Assembly: GCF_003594915.1 (NCBI RefSeq)
Contig: NZ_QZCS01000004.1
Span: 248,001-312,000, forward strand
Direction of reading: 5' to 3'
Length of the DNA: 64,000 nucleotides
Source of the DNA: Enterobacter chuandaensis
GTDB lineage: Bacteria; Pseudomonadota; Gammaproteobacteria; Enterobacterales; Enterobacteriaceae
Both the position numbers and the translations under genes were made by a program. Of the stretch, positions 1 to 9,287 are shown piece by piece. The notes beneath the pieces were generated by a model, which did no database searches, was not told the DNA's origin, and saw only the letters and a list, made by a program, of their open reading frames with translations. Every line of letters starts with the position of its first letter. Within the stretch, counting starts at the first letter, position 1.

Positions 1-197
1 TCACCCAGCGCGCCCATCAGCAGCACCATCCCCGCCATCACCAGCGAGTAAATATCGATGATCCACAACAATTCGTTACCGCTGGCGCCCAGCGTCATGC
101 TCAATGTTGGCGCCGCCACGTGCAGCACCGTCGCGTCAATCGCCACCGGGATGTACACCAGCACGATAATTACTAACGCTAACCACTGACGAAACAT
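1..197 (-). CDS. smvA: SmvA, MFS multidrug/methyl viologen efflux pump (5' end only)
   Basis: Only the first 65 or so codons are inside the window; the gene runs off the left edge. The N-terminus starts MFRQWLALVIIVLVYIPVAI and continues through a transmembrane helix, a DATVLHVAAPTLS stretch typical of DHA2-family 14-TM drug/proton antiporters, and the beginning of TM2 (WIIDIYSLVMAGMV). SmvA exports quaternary and bis-cationic compounds such as methyl viologen and chlorhexidine across the inner membrane. It is divergent from the TetR-family gene smvR, the known arrangement for its repressor in Enterobacteriaceae. The function rests on the recalled family sequence and on the smvR neighbour. 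Confidence 0.85.
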   Translation of the reverse strand, partial: MFRQWLALVIIVLVYIPVAIDATVLHVAAPTLSMTLGASGNELLWIIDIYSLVMAGMVLLMGALG

Positions 198-222
198 AAA
201 TTTCCTTATCATTTTCATTCAT

Positions 223-269
223 GGACACATGTCCAGGATGCGATCCTACGGAATGTTGAACGCATGTCC
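223..269. promoter_or_regulatory. Probable SmvR operators between smvA and smvR
   Basis: Two copies of a 12-bp motif lie between the divergent starts: GGACACATGTCC at 223-234, an inverted repeat with GGACA and TGTCC arms, and GAACGCATGTCC at 258-269, which matches at 10 of 12 positions. The start-to-start spacing is 35 bp. Position and symmetry fit binding of a TetR dimer that controls smvA and possibly its own gene. The assignment is inferred from symmetry and location only. Confidence 0.6.
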
Positions 270-314
270 AGCTTTTTGTTACACTCGTTTCATTCCCATT
301 GAGAGTAGAAATAA

Positions 315-890
315 ATGCGATATTTGAGCAAGGAAGAGCGGCGGGAAGCGATCCTGCAGGCCGCGATGCGCGTGGCGCTGGCCGAGGGGCTGGCCGCCAT
401 GACGGTACGGCGCATTGCTGCAGAAGCGGGCGTCGCAACCGGGCAGGTCCACCACCACTTTGCCTCTGGCGGTGAGTTAAAATCACTGGCGTTTGTGCGC
501 CTGATCCGCGAGTTACTGGATGCCGAGGTGGTGGGTGAAAACGCCAGCTGGCGGGAACGGCTGCACAGCATGCTCGGCAGCGACGACGGTGGGTTTGAAC
601 CCTACATCCGCCTGTGGCGGGAAGCACAAATCCTCGCCAGCCGGGATCCCGAGATCAAAGCGGCTTATGTCCTGACCATGGAGATGTGGCACCAGGAGAC
701 CGTGGCGATTATCCGCGCCGGGGCAGATGCCAACGCGTTCACGCTTAACGATCGGGCGGAAAATATTGCCTGGCGTTTGATAGGGCTGGTTTGTGGCCTG
801 GATGGGATCACCATATTAAATATGCCCGAAATGGACGATGCGGCATTTAATAAGCATCTCGACAAACTTATCACCCTGGAATTGTTTTAA
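315..890 (+). CDS. smvR: SmvR, TetR-family repressor of smvA
   Basis: A 191-aa TetR/AcrR-type regulator. Residues about 5-55 form the helix-turn-helix domain (EERREAILQAAMRVALAEGL, then TVRRIAAEAGVATGQVHHHF); the rest is the helical ligand-binding and dimerisation domain, where two tryptophans (WRE, WHQE) probably line the pocket. It is divergent from smvA, with two operator-like repeats between them. The known role is repression of the SmvA efflux pump, relieved by cationic biocides; loss of smvR is a documented route to chlorhexidine tolerance in Klebsiella and Enterobacter. The name follows from the smvA pairing and is not proved by sequence alone. Confidence 0.82.
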   Translation: MRYLSKEERREAILQAAMRVALAEGLAAMTVRRIAAEAGVATGQVHHHFASGGELKSLAFVRLIRELLDAEVVGENASWRERLHSMLGSDDGGFEPYIRLWREAQILASRDPEIKAAYVLTMEMWHQETVAIIRAGADANAFTLNDRAENIAWRLIGLVCGLDGITILNMPEMDDAAFNKHLDKLITLELF

Positions 891-987
891 TACTCCTTCC
901 GGAGTATTAATTTCCGCAGAATGTTACAATTAGTAACACATTAAGCGAGCCCTTATTTCCATTCTAATCTCAGGGGTTCGCTTTTTT
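889..987 (+). terminator. Stacked hairpins and terminator after smvR
   Basis: Three inverted repeats follow the smvR stop: AATACTCC/GGAGTATT (889-908, 4-nt loop, no T-run), TGTTAC/GTAACA (922-938) and a longer stem AGCGAgCCC/GGGgTTCGCT (944-982) followed by a run of six T. The last has the form of a Rho-independent terminator for plus-strand transcription and would separate smvR from narU. The roles of the first two hairpins are unclear. Confidence 0.65.
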
Positions 988-1100
988 ATCTATCCTTTCA
1001 GATGTATCCCAAAGCATCCAAAAAAACCAATAACACACTCCCACTCATCTTTTTGTTTTAACTTCATTTTTCTCTCCATTATGGTAAGCAAGAGGGCGAT

Positions 1101-2486
1101 ATGTCGCAACAAAGTGAAAAGAGTAACCCACATCTGTTGAGTAACTGGAAACCTGAAAATGCGCAATTTTGGGAGAATAAAGGAAAACATATCGCACGAA
1201 GAAACCTATGGATTTCGGTAGCTTGCCTGCTATTAGCGTTTTGCGTCTGGATGTTATTTAGCGCCATCGCGGTCAACCTGAATAAAGTCGGTTTTAATTT
1301 CACCACCGATCAGCTTTTTATGCTAACGGCATTACCTTCTCTCTCCGGCGCGATATTGCGCGTCCCCTACTCGTTTATGGTGCCGATATTTGGCGGGCGT
1401 TACTGGACGGTATTGAGCACCGTCATCCTGATTATTCCCTGCGTCTGGCTGGGGATTGCCATTCAGGACAACGCTACGCCTTACTGGGTCTTTATTGTCA
1501 TTGCCCTGCTCTGCGGTTTCGCTGGGGCTAACTTTGCCTCCAGCATGGGCAACATCAGTTTCTTCTTCCCGAAAGCCAGACAGGGCAGCGCGCTGGGCAT
1601 CAACGGCGGGCTGGGCAACCTGGGCGTCAGCGTCATGCAGCTGGTTGCGCCGCTGGTCATCTTCCTGCCGATGTTTACCTTCCTCGGCGTGCACGGCGTA
1701 CCGCAGGAGGACGGCTCAACGATGTGGCTGGGCAACGCGGCCTGGATCTGGGCGCCACTGCTGCTTCTGGCAACCCTTGCGGCGTTTTTTGGCATGAACG
1801 ATATCGCCAGCTCAAAAGCCTCCATCGCCAGCCAGCTTCCGGTGCTTAAGCGCTTCCATCTCTGGCTGTTGAGCCTGCTTTATCTCGCGACCTTCGGCTC
1901 GTTTATTGGATTCTCGGCGGGCTTTGCCATGCTGTCGAAAACCCAGTTCCCGGACGTGAACATCCTCCACCTCGCCTTCTTTGGCCCCCTGATCGGCGCG
2001 CTGGCACGCTCCGCGGGCGGGATGATCTCGGACAGGCTGGGCGGCGTGCGCGTCACGCTGATTAATTTTATCTTTATGGCCATCTTCAGCGCCCTGATCT
2101 TCCTGACGCTACCCGGCTCTGGCTCCGGCAGCTTTGTCGCCTTCTATCTGGTGTTTATGGGCCTGTTCCTCACCGCCGGGCTGGGCAGCGGATCGACCTT
2201 CCAGATGATCGCGATTATCTTCCGCCAGATCACCCTCGACCGCGTCAAAAAGCAGGGTGGCACAGATGAACAGGCACAGCACGAAGCGGTGACGGAGACC
2301 GCCGCCGCGCTGGGCTTTATCTCCGCCATCGGTGCCGTTGGCGGGTTCTTCATCCCTAAAGCCTTTGGTACATCGCTGGCGATGACCGGATCGCCGGTCG
2401 GAGCCATGAAAGTCTTCCTCGTGTTTTACATCGTCTGCGTGCTCGTCACCTGGCTGGTGTATGGCCGCAAATCCGCACAAAAATAA
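1101..2486 (+). CDS. narU: NarU, nitrate/nitrite transporter
   Basis: A 461-aa major facilitator of the NNP family in the inner membrane, moving nitrate in and nitrite out. About 12 TM helices are visible, with the two family signature segments: NFASSMGNISFFFPKARQG with GINGGLGNLGVS in the first half, and AGLGSGSTFQMIAIIFR with TAAALGFISAIGAVGGFF in the second. The N-terminus (NWKPENAQFWENKGKHIARR) is the one shared by NarK and NarU. It is the first gene of narU-narZ-narY-narW-narV, 67 bp ahead of narZ. In E. coli this operon is driven mainly by RpoS and not by FNR; no convincing FNR site was found upstream here. Confidence 0.95.
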   Translation: MSQQSEKSNPHLLSNWKPENAQFWENKGKHIARRNLWISVACLLLAFCVWMLFSAIAVNLNKVGFNFTTDQLFMLTALPSLSGAILRVPYSFMVPIFGGRYWTVLSTVILIIPCVWLGIAIQDNATPYWVFIVIALLCGFAGANFASSMGNISFFFPKARQGSALGINGGLGNLGVSVMQLVAPLVIFLPMFTFLGVHGVPQEDGSTMWLGNAAWIWAPLLLLATLAAFFGMNDIASSKASIASQLPVLKRFHLWLLSLLYLATFGSFIGFSAGFAMLSKTQFPDVNILHLAFFGPLIGALARSAGGMISDRLGGVRVTLINFIFMAIFSALIFLTLPGSGSGSFVAFYLVFMGLFLTAGLGSGSTFQMIAIIFRQITLDRVKKQGGTDEQAQHEAVTETAAALGFISAIGAVGGFFIPKAFGTSLAMTGSPVGAMKVFLVFYIVCVLVTWLVYGRKSAQK

Positions 2487-2553
2487 AAACTACATCTTCG
2501 CCGGAGCGTGATGCAGCACCCTCCGGCCATGCTATCGAAGCAGGAGAAATGTC

Positions 2554-5500
2554 ATGAGCAAACTGTTGGACCGCTTCCGTTACTTCAAAACAAAAGGCGA
2601 CAGTTTCGCCGATGGGCACGGGCAGGTGTACCACACCAACCGCGACTGGGAGGACAGCTACCGCCAGCGCTGGCAGTTCGACAAGATTGTGCGATCCACC
2701 CACGGCGTAAACTGTACCGGCTCCTGCAGCTGGAAGATTTATGTCAAAAACGGCCTGGTGACCTGGGAAACCCAGCAGACCGACTACCCCCGCACCCGCC
2801 CTGACCTGCCCAACCACGAGCCGCGCGGCTGCCCGCGTGGCGCAAGCTACTCATGGTATCTCTACAGCGCCAACCGTCTTAAATACCCGCTGGTGCGCCG
2901 TCGGCTGATTGAGCTCTGGCGCGAGGCGCTGGCGCAGCATACCGATCCGGTGCTGGCCTGGGATGCCATCCAACACGATCCGCAAAAGGCGCAGAGCTAC
3001 AGGAAGGCACGCGGTAAAGGCGGGTTTATCCGCTCGAACTGGAAAGAGCTAAACCAGCTAATTGCCGCCGCTAACGTCTGGACCATCAAAAATTACGGCC
3101 CGGACCGCGTGGCCGGTTTCTCCCCTATTCCGGCGATGTCGATGGTCTCTTACGCCGCCGGTACGCGCTATCTTTCCCTGCTGGGCGGCACCTGCCTGAG
3201 CTTCTACGACTGGTACTGCGACCTGCCACCCGCGTCGCCGATGACCTGGGGCGAGCAGACCGACGTGCCGGAGTCCGCCGACTGGTACAACTCCAGCTAC
3301 ATTATCGCCTGGGGCTCGAACGTGCCGCAGACGCGTACTCCGGACGCCCACTTCTTCACCGAGGTGCGCTACAAGGGGACCAAAACCGTCGCCATCACGC
3401 CGGACTTCTCGGAGGTAGCGAAGCTGAGCGACCAGTGGCTGGCCCCCAAACAGGGCACCGACAGCGCCCTCGCCATGGCGATGGGCCACGTGATCCTCAA
3501 AGAGTTCCACCTCGATAACCCGAGCGATTACTTCCTGAACTACTGCCGCCGCTACACCGACATGCCGATGCTCGTGCTGCTGGACGAGCAGGCAGACGGT
3601 CGCGTGGTGCCGGGCCGGATGCTGCGCGCCTCCGACCTCGTCGACGGGCTGGGGGAAGCCAATAACCCGGAGTGGAAAACTGTCGCCTTTGATATTGCCG
3701 GTAACCTGGTGGTGCCAAACGGCTCGATTGGCTTCCGCTGGGGAGAAAAAGGCAAATGGAACCTGGAATCGCTTGCCGCAGGACAGGAAACCGAGCTGAC
3801 GCTTTCTCTGCTCATTACCCACGACAGCGTGGCGGACGTCGCCTTCCCCTACTTTGGCGGCAACGAAAACCCGCATTTCCGCAGCGTGAAGCAGGAGCCG
3901 GTGCTGACGCGCCGCGTGCCGAGCAAAACCCTGACGCTCTCCGACGGCAGCCAGAAACGGGTGGTCAGCGTTTACGATCTGGTGCTGGCTAACTACGGTC
4001 TCGATCGCGGTCTGGAAGACAGTAACGCCGCAGACAGCTATGACCAGATCAAAGCCTACACGCCCGCCTGGGGCGCGCAGCTCACCGGCGTGCCCGCGTA
4101 CCTGATCGAAAAGATCGCCCGCGAGTTCGCCGACACGGCGCACAAAACGCACGGTCGTTCGATGATCATCCTCGGTGCCGGGGTGAACCACTGGTACCAC
4201 ATGGACATGAACTACCGCGGGATGATCAACATGCTGGTCTTCTGCGGCTGCGTCGGGCAGAGCGGCGGCGGCTGGTCGCACTATGTCGGCCAGGAGAAGC
4301 TGCGCCCGCAAACCGGCTGGCTGCCGCTGGCCTTCGCGCTGGACTGGAACCGCCCGCCGCGCCAGATGAACAGCACCTCCTTCTTCTACAACCATGCCAG
4401 CCAGTGGCGCTACGAGAAGCTGACCGCGCAAGAACTGCTCTCCCCGCTGGCGGATGCCTCGAAATTCACCGGACACCTGATCGATTTCAACGTCCGCGCC
4501 GAGCGCATGGGCTGGCTACCTTCGGCCCCGCAGCTCAACCTTAACCCGCTTCACGTGAAGGCGCGTGCGGATGCGGCGGGCATGACGCCGCAGGAGTACA
4601 CCGTTCAGGCGTTAAAATCCGGCGATATCCGCTTCGCCTGCGAACAGCCGGACAACGGTAAGAACCACCCGCGCAACCTGTTCGTCTGGCGCTCTAACCT
4701 GCTCGGCTCGTCCGGGAAAGGCCATGAGTACATGCTGAAATACCTGCTCGGCACCGAGAGCGGCATTCAGGGTGAAGACTTAGGCTCAACGGACGACGTG
4801 AAGCCTGAAGAGGTGGAGTGGCAAACTGCCGCCATCGAGGGCAAGCTCGACCTGCTGGTGACGCTCGATTTCCGCATGTCCAGCACCTGCCTGTTCTCGG
4901 ATATCGTCCTGCCGACCGCCACCTGGTATGAAAAAGACGACATGAATACCTCGGACATGCATCCGTTTATTCACCCGCTCTCCGCCGCCGTTGACCCGGC
5001 GTGGGAATCGCGCAGCGACTGGGAGATCTACAAAGGCATCGCCAAAGTCTTCTCCGAGGTGTGCGTTGGCCATCTGGGTACCGAAACCGACGTGGTGCTA
5101 CAGCCGCTGCAGCATGACTCCCCGGCGGAGCTGTCGCAGCCGTTTGATATTCAGGACTGGCGCAAAGGCGAATGCGATCTTCTCCCAGGCAAAACGGCGC
5201 CGAACATCGCCGTGGTCGAACGTAACTACCCGGAAACTTACGAACGCTTCACCGCCCTCGGCCCGCTGATGGACAAGCTCGGCAATGGCGGAAAAGGCAT
5301 TTCGTGGAACACGCAGAACGAGGTCGATTTCCTCGGCAAGCTGAACTACGTCAAGCTCGACGGCCCGGCCAAAGGCCGCCCGCGCATTGAAACCGCCATT
5401 GATGCCTCCGAGGTGATCCTCGCTCTGGCACCCGAAACCAACGGTCAGGTGGCGGTGAAGGCCTGGGAAGCGCTCGGGGAACTGACCGGGCGCGACCACA

Positions 5501-6294
5501 CCCATCTGGCGCTGAACAAGGAAGACGAGAAGATCCGCTTCCGCGACATTCAGGCGCAGCCGCGCAAAATCATCTCCAGCCCGACCTGGTCCGGACTTGA
5601 GAGCGAGCACGTCTCCTATAACGCAGGCTATACCAACGTCCACGAGCTGATCCCGTGGCGCACGATTTCAGGCCGCCAGCAGCTGTATCAGGATCATCCG
5701 TGGATGCGCGCCTTTGGTGAGAGCCTGGTGGCCTATCGTCCGCCGATTGACACCCGCAGCGTCAGCCATATGCGCGAGATCCCGCCGAACGGCTTCCCGG
5801 AAAAAGCGCTCAACTTCCTGACGCCGCACCAGAAATGGGGCATTCACTCCACCTACAGCGAAAACCTGCTGATGCAGACCCTGTCGCGCGGCGGGCCTAT
5901 CGTCTGGATCAGCGAAACCGACGCGCGCGAGCTGGGCATTGAGGACAACGACTGGATCGAAGCCTTCAACGCCAACGGCGCCCTCACCGCCCGTGCGGTG
6001 GTCAGCCAGCGCGTGCCGCCGGGTATGACCATGATGTACCACGCCCAGGAGCGCATCCTGAACATCCCGGGCTCGGAAGTGACCGGACGGCGCGGCGGGA
6101 TCCACAACTCGGTTACCCGCGTCTGCCCGAAACCGACGCACATGATCGGCGGCTACGCCCAGCTGGCGTACAGCTTTAACTATTACGGCACCGTCGGCTC
6201 GAACCGCGACGAGTTCATCATGATCCGCAAAATGAAAAACATTAACTGGCTGGACGGCGAAGGTCGGGATCAGGTACAGGAGGCGAAAAAATGA
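2554..6294 (+). CDS. narZ: NarZ, nitrate reductase Z catalytic alpha subunit
   Basis: A 1246-aa molybdo-bis-MGD subunit that reduces nitrate to nitrite on the cytoplasmic side of the inner membrane. The N-terminal [4Fe-4S] FS0 site shows the NarG-type ligand set: His50, Cys54, Cys58 (HGVNCTGSC), then a further Cys in EPRGCPRG. The segment YDWYCDLPP carries the expected Asp ligand to molybdenum. Length matches NarG/NarZ, and the DMSO-reductase family dinucleotide-binding regions are intact (for example near NLLGSSGKGHEYM). A strong AGGAGA ribosome site precedes the ATG. It overlaps narY by 4 bp (ATGA). It is called NarZ and not NarG because narU precedes it and nhoA/yddH follow, as at the E. 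coli narZ locus. Confidence 0.96.
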   Translation: MSKLLDRFRYFKTKGDSFADGHGQVYHTNRDWEDSYRQRWQFDKIVRSTHGVNCTGSCSWKIYVKNGLVTWETQQTDYPRTRPDLPNHEPRGCPRGASYSWYLYSANRLKYPLVRRRLIELWREALAQHTDPVLAWDAIQHDPQKAQSYRKARGKGGFIRSNWKELNQLIAAANVWTIKNYGPDRVAGFSPIPAMSMVSYAAGTRYLSLLGGTCLSFYDWYCDLPPASPMTWGEQTDVPESADWYNSSYIIAWGSNVPQTRTPDAHFFTEVRYKGTKTVAITPDFSEVAKLSDQWLAPKQGTDSALAMAMGHVILKEFHLDNPSDYFLNYCRRYTDMPMLVLLDEQADGRVVPGRMLRASDLVDGLGEANNPEWKTVAFDIAGNLVVPNGSIGFRWGEKGKWNLESLAAGQETELTLSLLITHDSVADVAFPYFGGNENPHFRSVKQEPVLTRRVPSKTLTLSDGSQKRVVSVYDLVLANYGLDRGLEDSNAADSYDQIKAYTPAWGAQLTGVPAYLIEKIAREFADTAHKTHGRSMIILGAGVNHWYHMDMNYRGMINMLVFCGCVGQSGGGWSHYVGQEKLRPQTGWLPLAFALDWNRPPRQMNSTSFFYNHASQWRYEKLTAQELLSPLADASKFTGHLIDFNVRAERMGWLPSAPQLNLNPLHVKARADAAGMTPQEYTVQALKSGDIRFACEQPDNGKNHPRNLFVWRSNLLGSSGKGHEYMLKYLLGTESGIQGEDLGSTDDVKPEEVEWQTAAIEGKLDLLVTLDFRMSSTCLFSDIVLPTATWYEKDDMNTSDMHPFIHPLSAAVDPAWESRSDWEIYKGIAKVFSEVCVGHLGTETDVVLQPLQHDSPAELSQPFDIQDWRKGECDLLPGKTAPNIAVVERNYPETYERFTALGPLMDKLGNGGKGISWNTQNEVDFLGKLNYVKLDGPAKGRPRIETAIDASEVILALAPETNGQVAVKAWEALGELTGRDHTHLALNKEDEKIRFRDIQAQPRKIISSPTWSGLESEHVSYNAGYTNVHELIPWRTISGRQQLYQDHPWMRAFGESLVAYRPPIDTRSVSHMREIPPNGFPEKALNFLTPHQKWGIHSTYSENLLMQTLSRGGPIVWISETDARELGIEDNDWIEAFNANGALTARAVVSQRVPPGMTMMYHAQERILNIPGSEVTGRRGGIHNSVTRVCPKPTHMIGGYAQLAYSFNYYGTVGSNRDEFIMIRKMKNINWLDGEGRDQVQEAKK

Positions 6295-7835
6295 AAATAC
6301 GCTCACAGGTTGGCATGGTTCTGAATCTTGATAAATGCATTGGCTGCCACACCTGCTCGGTCACCTGTAAGAACGTCTGGACCGGGCGTGAAGGGATGGA
6401 GTATGCGTGGTTTAACAACGTGGAGACCAAGCCGGGGATTGGCTATCCGAAAAACTGGGAAGATCAGGACGAGTGGCAAGGCGGCTGGATCCGTGGCATT
6501 CACGGTAAGCTGACCCCGCGCCTCGGTGGCAAGATGGGCGTGCTGTCGAAAATTTTCGCCAACCCCGTTCTGCCGCAGATTGATGATTATTACGAGCCCT
6601 TCACCTTTGACTATCAGGATCTGCACCGCGCGCCGGAGGGCGATCACCTCCCTACCGCCCGCCCCCGTTCACTGATTGACGGCAAGCGGATGGACAAAAT
6701 CGTCTGGGGCCCCAACTGGGAGGAGCTGCTGGGCGGCGAGTTCGAAAAACGCGCCCGCGACCGCAACTTCCAGAAGATCCAGAAGGAGATGTACGGCCAG
6801 TTCGAAAACACCTTCATGATGTACCTGCCGCGCCTGTGCGAGCACTGTCTGAACCCGAGCTGCGTGGCTACCTGCCCGAGCGGCGCGATTTACAAGCGCG
6901 AAGAGGACGGCATTGTGCTGATTGACCAGGACAAATGCCGTGGCTGGCGTCTGTGCATCAGCGGCTGCCCGTACAAGAAAATCTACTTCAACTGGAAAAG
7001 CGGCAAGTCAGAAAAATGCATCTTCTGCTACCCGCGCATTGAGTCCGGCCAGCCGACCGTCTGCTCGGAAACCTGTGTCGGGCGCATCCGCTATCTCGGC
7101 GTGCTGCTGTACGACGCGGACCGCATTGAAGAGGCCGCCAGCACCGAGCATGAGACCGATCTGTACGAACGCCAGTGCGACGTGTTCCTTAACCCGAACG
7201 ATCCGGCGGTGATTGAGGAAGCGCTGAAACAGGGCATTCCGCAGAACGTGATTGACGCCGCCCAGCGTTCGCCGGTCTACAAAATGGCGATGGACTGGAA
7301 GCTCGCCCTGCCGCTGCACCCGGAATACCGCACCCTGCCGATGGTCTGGTACGTGCCTCCGCTGTCGCCGATTCAGTCCTACGCGGACGCAGGCGGCCTG
7401 CCGCAGAGCGACGGCGTTCTGCCTGCCGTGGAAAGCCTGCGCATTCCGGTGCAGTACCTGGCAAATATGCTCAGCGCGGGCGATACCGGCCCGGTGCTGC
7501 GCGCCCTGAAGCGCATGATGGCGATGCGCCACTATAAACGCTCCCAGACCGTGGAAGGCGTGACCGATACCCGCGCCATTGAAGAAGTGGGCCTGACCGA
7601 AGCGCAGGTTGAGGAGATGTACCGCTATCTCGCCATCGCGAACTACGAAGACCGCTTCGTGATCCCAACCAGCCACCGCGAAATGGCGCGCGACGCCTTC
7701 CCGGAGAAAAACGGCTGCGGCTTCACCTTTGGCGACGGTTGCCACGGCTCCGACACCAAATTCAACCTCTTTAACAGCAGCCGTATCGACGCGATCAACA
7801 TCACCGAGGTGCGCGAACACGGGGAGGGAGAATAA
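6291..7835 (+). CDS. narY: NarY, nitrate reductase Z iron-sulfur beta subunit
   Basis: A 514-aa ferredoxin-like subunit that carries electrons from the heme b subunit NarV to NarZ. Four cysteine groups are visible: CIGCHTCSVTC near the N-terminus, CEHCLNPSCVATCP, CRGWRLCISGCP and CIFC...CSETC. In the third group the second Cys is replaced by Trp (CRGW), the hallmark that makes one cluster [3Fe-4S] in NarH/NarY. It overlaps narZ upstream and narW downstream by a few bases, implying translational coupling. Confidence 0.96.
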   Translation: MKIRSQVGMVLNLDKCIGCHTCSVTCKNVWTGREGMEYAWFNNVETKPGIGYPKNWEDQDEWQGGWIRGIHGKLTPRLGGKMGVLSKIFANPVLPQIDDYYEPFTFDYQDLHRAPEGDHLPTARPRSLIDGKRMDKIVWGPNWEELLGGEFEKRARDRNFQKIQKEMYGQFENTFMMYLPRLCEHCLNPSCVATCPSGAIYKREEDGIVLIDQDKCRGWRLCISGCPYKKIYFNWKSGKSEKCIFCYPRIESGQPTVCSETCVGRIRYLGVLLYDADRIEEAASTEHETDLYERQCDVFLNPNDPAVIEEALKQGIPQNVIDAAQRSPVYKMAMDWKLALPLHPEYRTLPMVWYVPPLSPIQSYADAGGLPQSDGVLPAVESLRIPVQYLANMLSAGDTGPVLRALKRMMAMRHYKRSQTVEGVTDTRAIEEVGLTEAQVEEMYRYLAIANYEDRFVIPTSHREMARDAFPEKNGCGFTFGDGCHGSDTKFNLFNSSRIDAINITEVREHGEGE

Positions 7836-8530
7836 TGCAAATCCTCAAAATCATCGCGCTGCTGATTGAGTATCCCGATGAACTGCTGTGGGAAAACCGC
7901 GATGAGGCGCTTTCCCTGGTTCAACAGGACGCGCCCATGCTGCTGCCGTTTGCGCAGCAGCATCTGAGCGCCCCGCTGCTGGATAAGCAGGCCGAATGGT
8001 GTGAAGTCTTCGAGCGGGGGCGCGCAACGTCCCTGCTGCTGTTCGAGCACGTACACGCCGAGTCCCGCGACCGTGGTCAGGCGATGGTTGACCTGATGGG
8101 CCAGTACGAGAAAGCCGGGCTACAGCTGGACTGTCGGGAGTTGCCGGACTATCTCCCGCTCTATCTGGAATACCTGAGCATCGTTTCAGACGACGAGGCG
8201 CGCGAAGGGTTGCAAAACGTCGCGCCGATCCTGGCCCTGATTGGCGGCCGTCTGAAGCAGCGCGGCGTGGCGCACTATCAGCTGTTTGATGCCCTGCTGA
8301 CGCTGGCCGGTACGCGGCTTTCCAGCGACAGCGTGGCGAAACAGGTGTCCGGTGAAAAACGGGATGATACCCGCCAGGCGCTGGATGCCGTGTGGGAAGA
8401 GGAACAGGTGAAGTTTATCGAAGACAACGCCACATCGTGCGACAGCTCGCCGATGCAGCAATATCAACGACGCTTTAGCCAGGACGTCGCGCCGCAGTAC
8501 GTGGACGTCAGCGCCGGAGGCCCAAAATGA
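7835..8530 (+). CDS. narW: NarW, nitrate reductase Z assembly chaperone
   Basis: A 231-aa soluble NarJ/NarW-family (TorD-like) helical chaperone needed for molybdenum cofactor and FS0 insertion into NarZ before membrane docking; it is not part of the final enzyme. Typical features are the N-terminal [14 protein letters not shown] segment, [13 protein letters not shown] in the core and an acidic C-terminus. Its start overlaps the narY stop and its end overlaps narV by 4 bp, which keeps the operon compact. Confidence 0.94.
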   Translation: MQILKIIALLIEYPDELLWENRDEALSLVQQDAPMLLPFAQQHLSAPLLDKQAEWCEVFERGRATSLLLFEHVHAESRDRGQAMVDLMGQYEKAGLQLDCRELPDYLPLYLEYLSIVSDDEAREGLQNVAPILALIGGRLKQRGVAHYQLFDALLTLAGTRLSSDSVAKQVSGEKRDDTRQALDAVWEEEQVKFIEDNATSCDSSPMQQYQRRFSQDVAPQYVDVSAGGPK

Positions 8531-9207
8531 TCCATTACCTGAACGTGTTTTTCTATGACATTTACCCCTACATCTGCGCCACCGTGTTTTTCCTCGGCAG
8601 CTGGCTGCGCTACGACTACGGGCAGTACACCTGGCGCGCCTCGTCAAGCCAGATGCTCAGCAAGCGCGGCATGAACTGGGGCTCGAACCTGTTTCATATC
8701 GGCATTCTGGGGATCTTCTTCGGTCACCTGTTCGGCATGTTAACCCCGCACTGGATGTACGCCTGGTTTTTACCCGTCGCGGTGAAACAGCAGTTAGCCA
8801 TGATCGCGGGCGGGATTTGCGGCGTGCTGACGCTGATTGGCGGGTCAATGCTGCTTTACCGCCGCCTGTTCAACCAGCGGGTGCGCGCTACCTCCACCAC
8901 GCCGGATATCATCATCATGAGTATCCTGCTGATCCAGTGCATCCTGGGGCTGTCGACCATTCCTTTCTCCGCCCAGTATCCTGACGGAAGCGAGATGATG
9001 AAGCTGGTCGGCTGGGCGCAGGGGATCGTGACGTTCAAGGGGGGCTCGTCGGAGATGTTGAGCGGCGTCGCGCCGATCTTCCGCGTTCATCTGGTGCTGG
9101 GGATGACGATTTTCCTTATCTTCCCGTTCACCCGTCTGGTGCATGTGTGGAGCGCGCCGTTTGAGTATTTCACCCGGCGATACCAGGTGGTGAGATCGCG
9201 CCGTTGA
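8527..9207 (+). CDS. narV: NarV, nitrate reductase Z cytochrome b gamma subunit
   Basis: A 226-aa integral membrane diheme cytochrome b that oxidises quinol and passes electrons to NarY. Five TM segments are apparent, with histidines suited to heme ligation near [17 protein letters not shown] and in the C-terminal [22 protein letters not shown]. It is the last gene of the operon and is followed at once by a REP pair. Length and motif order match NarI/NarV. Confidence 0.95.
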   Translation: MIHYLNVFFYDIYPYICATVFFLGSWLRYDYGQYTWRASSSQMLSKRGMNWGSNLFHIGILGIFFGHLFGMLTPHWMYAWFLPVAVKQQLAMIAGGICGVLTLIGGSMLLYRRLFNQRVRATSTTPDIIIMSILLIQCILGLSTIPFSAQYPDGSEMMKLVGWAQGIVTFKGGSSEMLSGVAPIFRVHLVLGMTIFLIFPFTRLVHVWSAPFEYFTRRYQVVRSRR

Positions 9208-9211
9208 TTTT

Positions 9212-9287
9212 GTCGGGTGGCGGCTTTGCCTTACCCGACCTACATTCACACTCCCGTAGGCCCGGTAAGGCGTAGCCGCCACCGGGC
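9212..9287. repeat. Paired REP elements (BIME) after narV
   Basis: Two inverted REP-type palindromes: one at 9212-9243 (core GGGTGGCGGCTTTGCC) and its inverse at 9256-9287 (core GGTAAGGCGTAGCCGCC). They lie between the convergent narV and nhoA genes, and the second reaches the nhoA stop codon. Related single copies occur at 14374-14405, 34786-34817 and 43228-43257. Confidence 0.85.

Noticed and set aside
3058..4476. Long open frame (472 codons) antisense to narZ
   Set aside because: It mirrors the narZ codon pattern in a GC-rich gene, is rich in Arg, Gly, His and Val without any domain, and narZ is unambiguous on the other strand. Similar shadow frames in narY, fusA, srfB and nifJ were dropped for the same reason.
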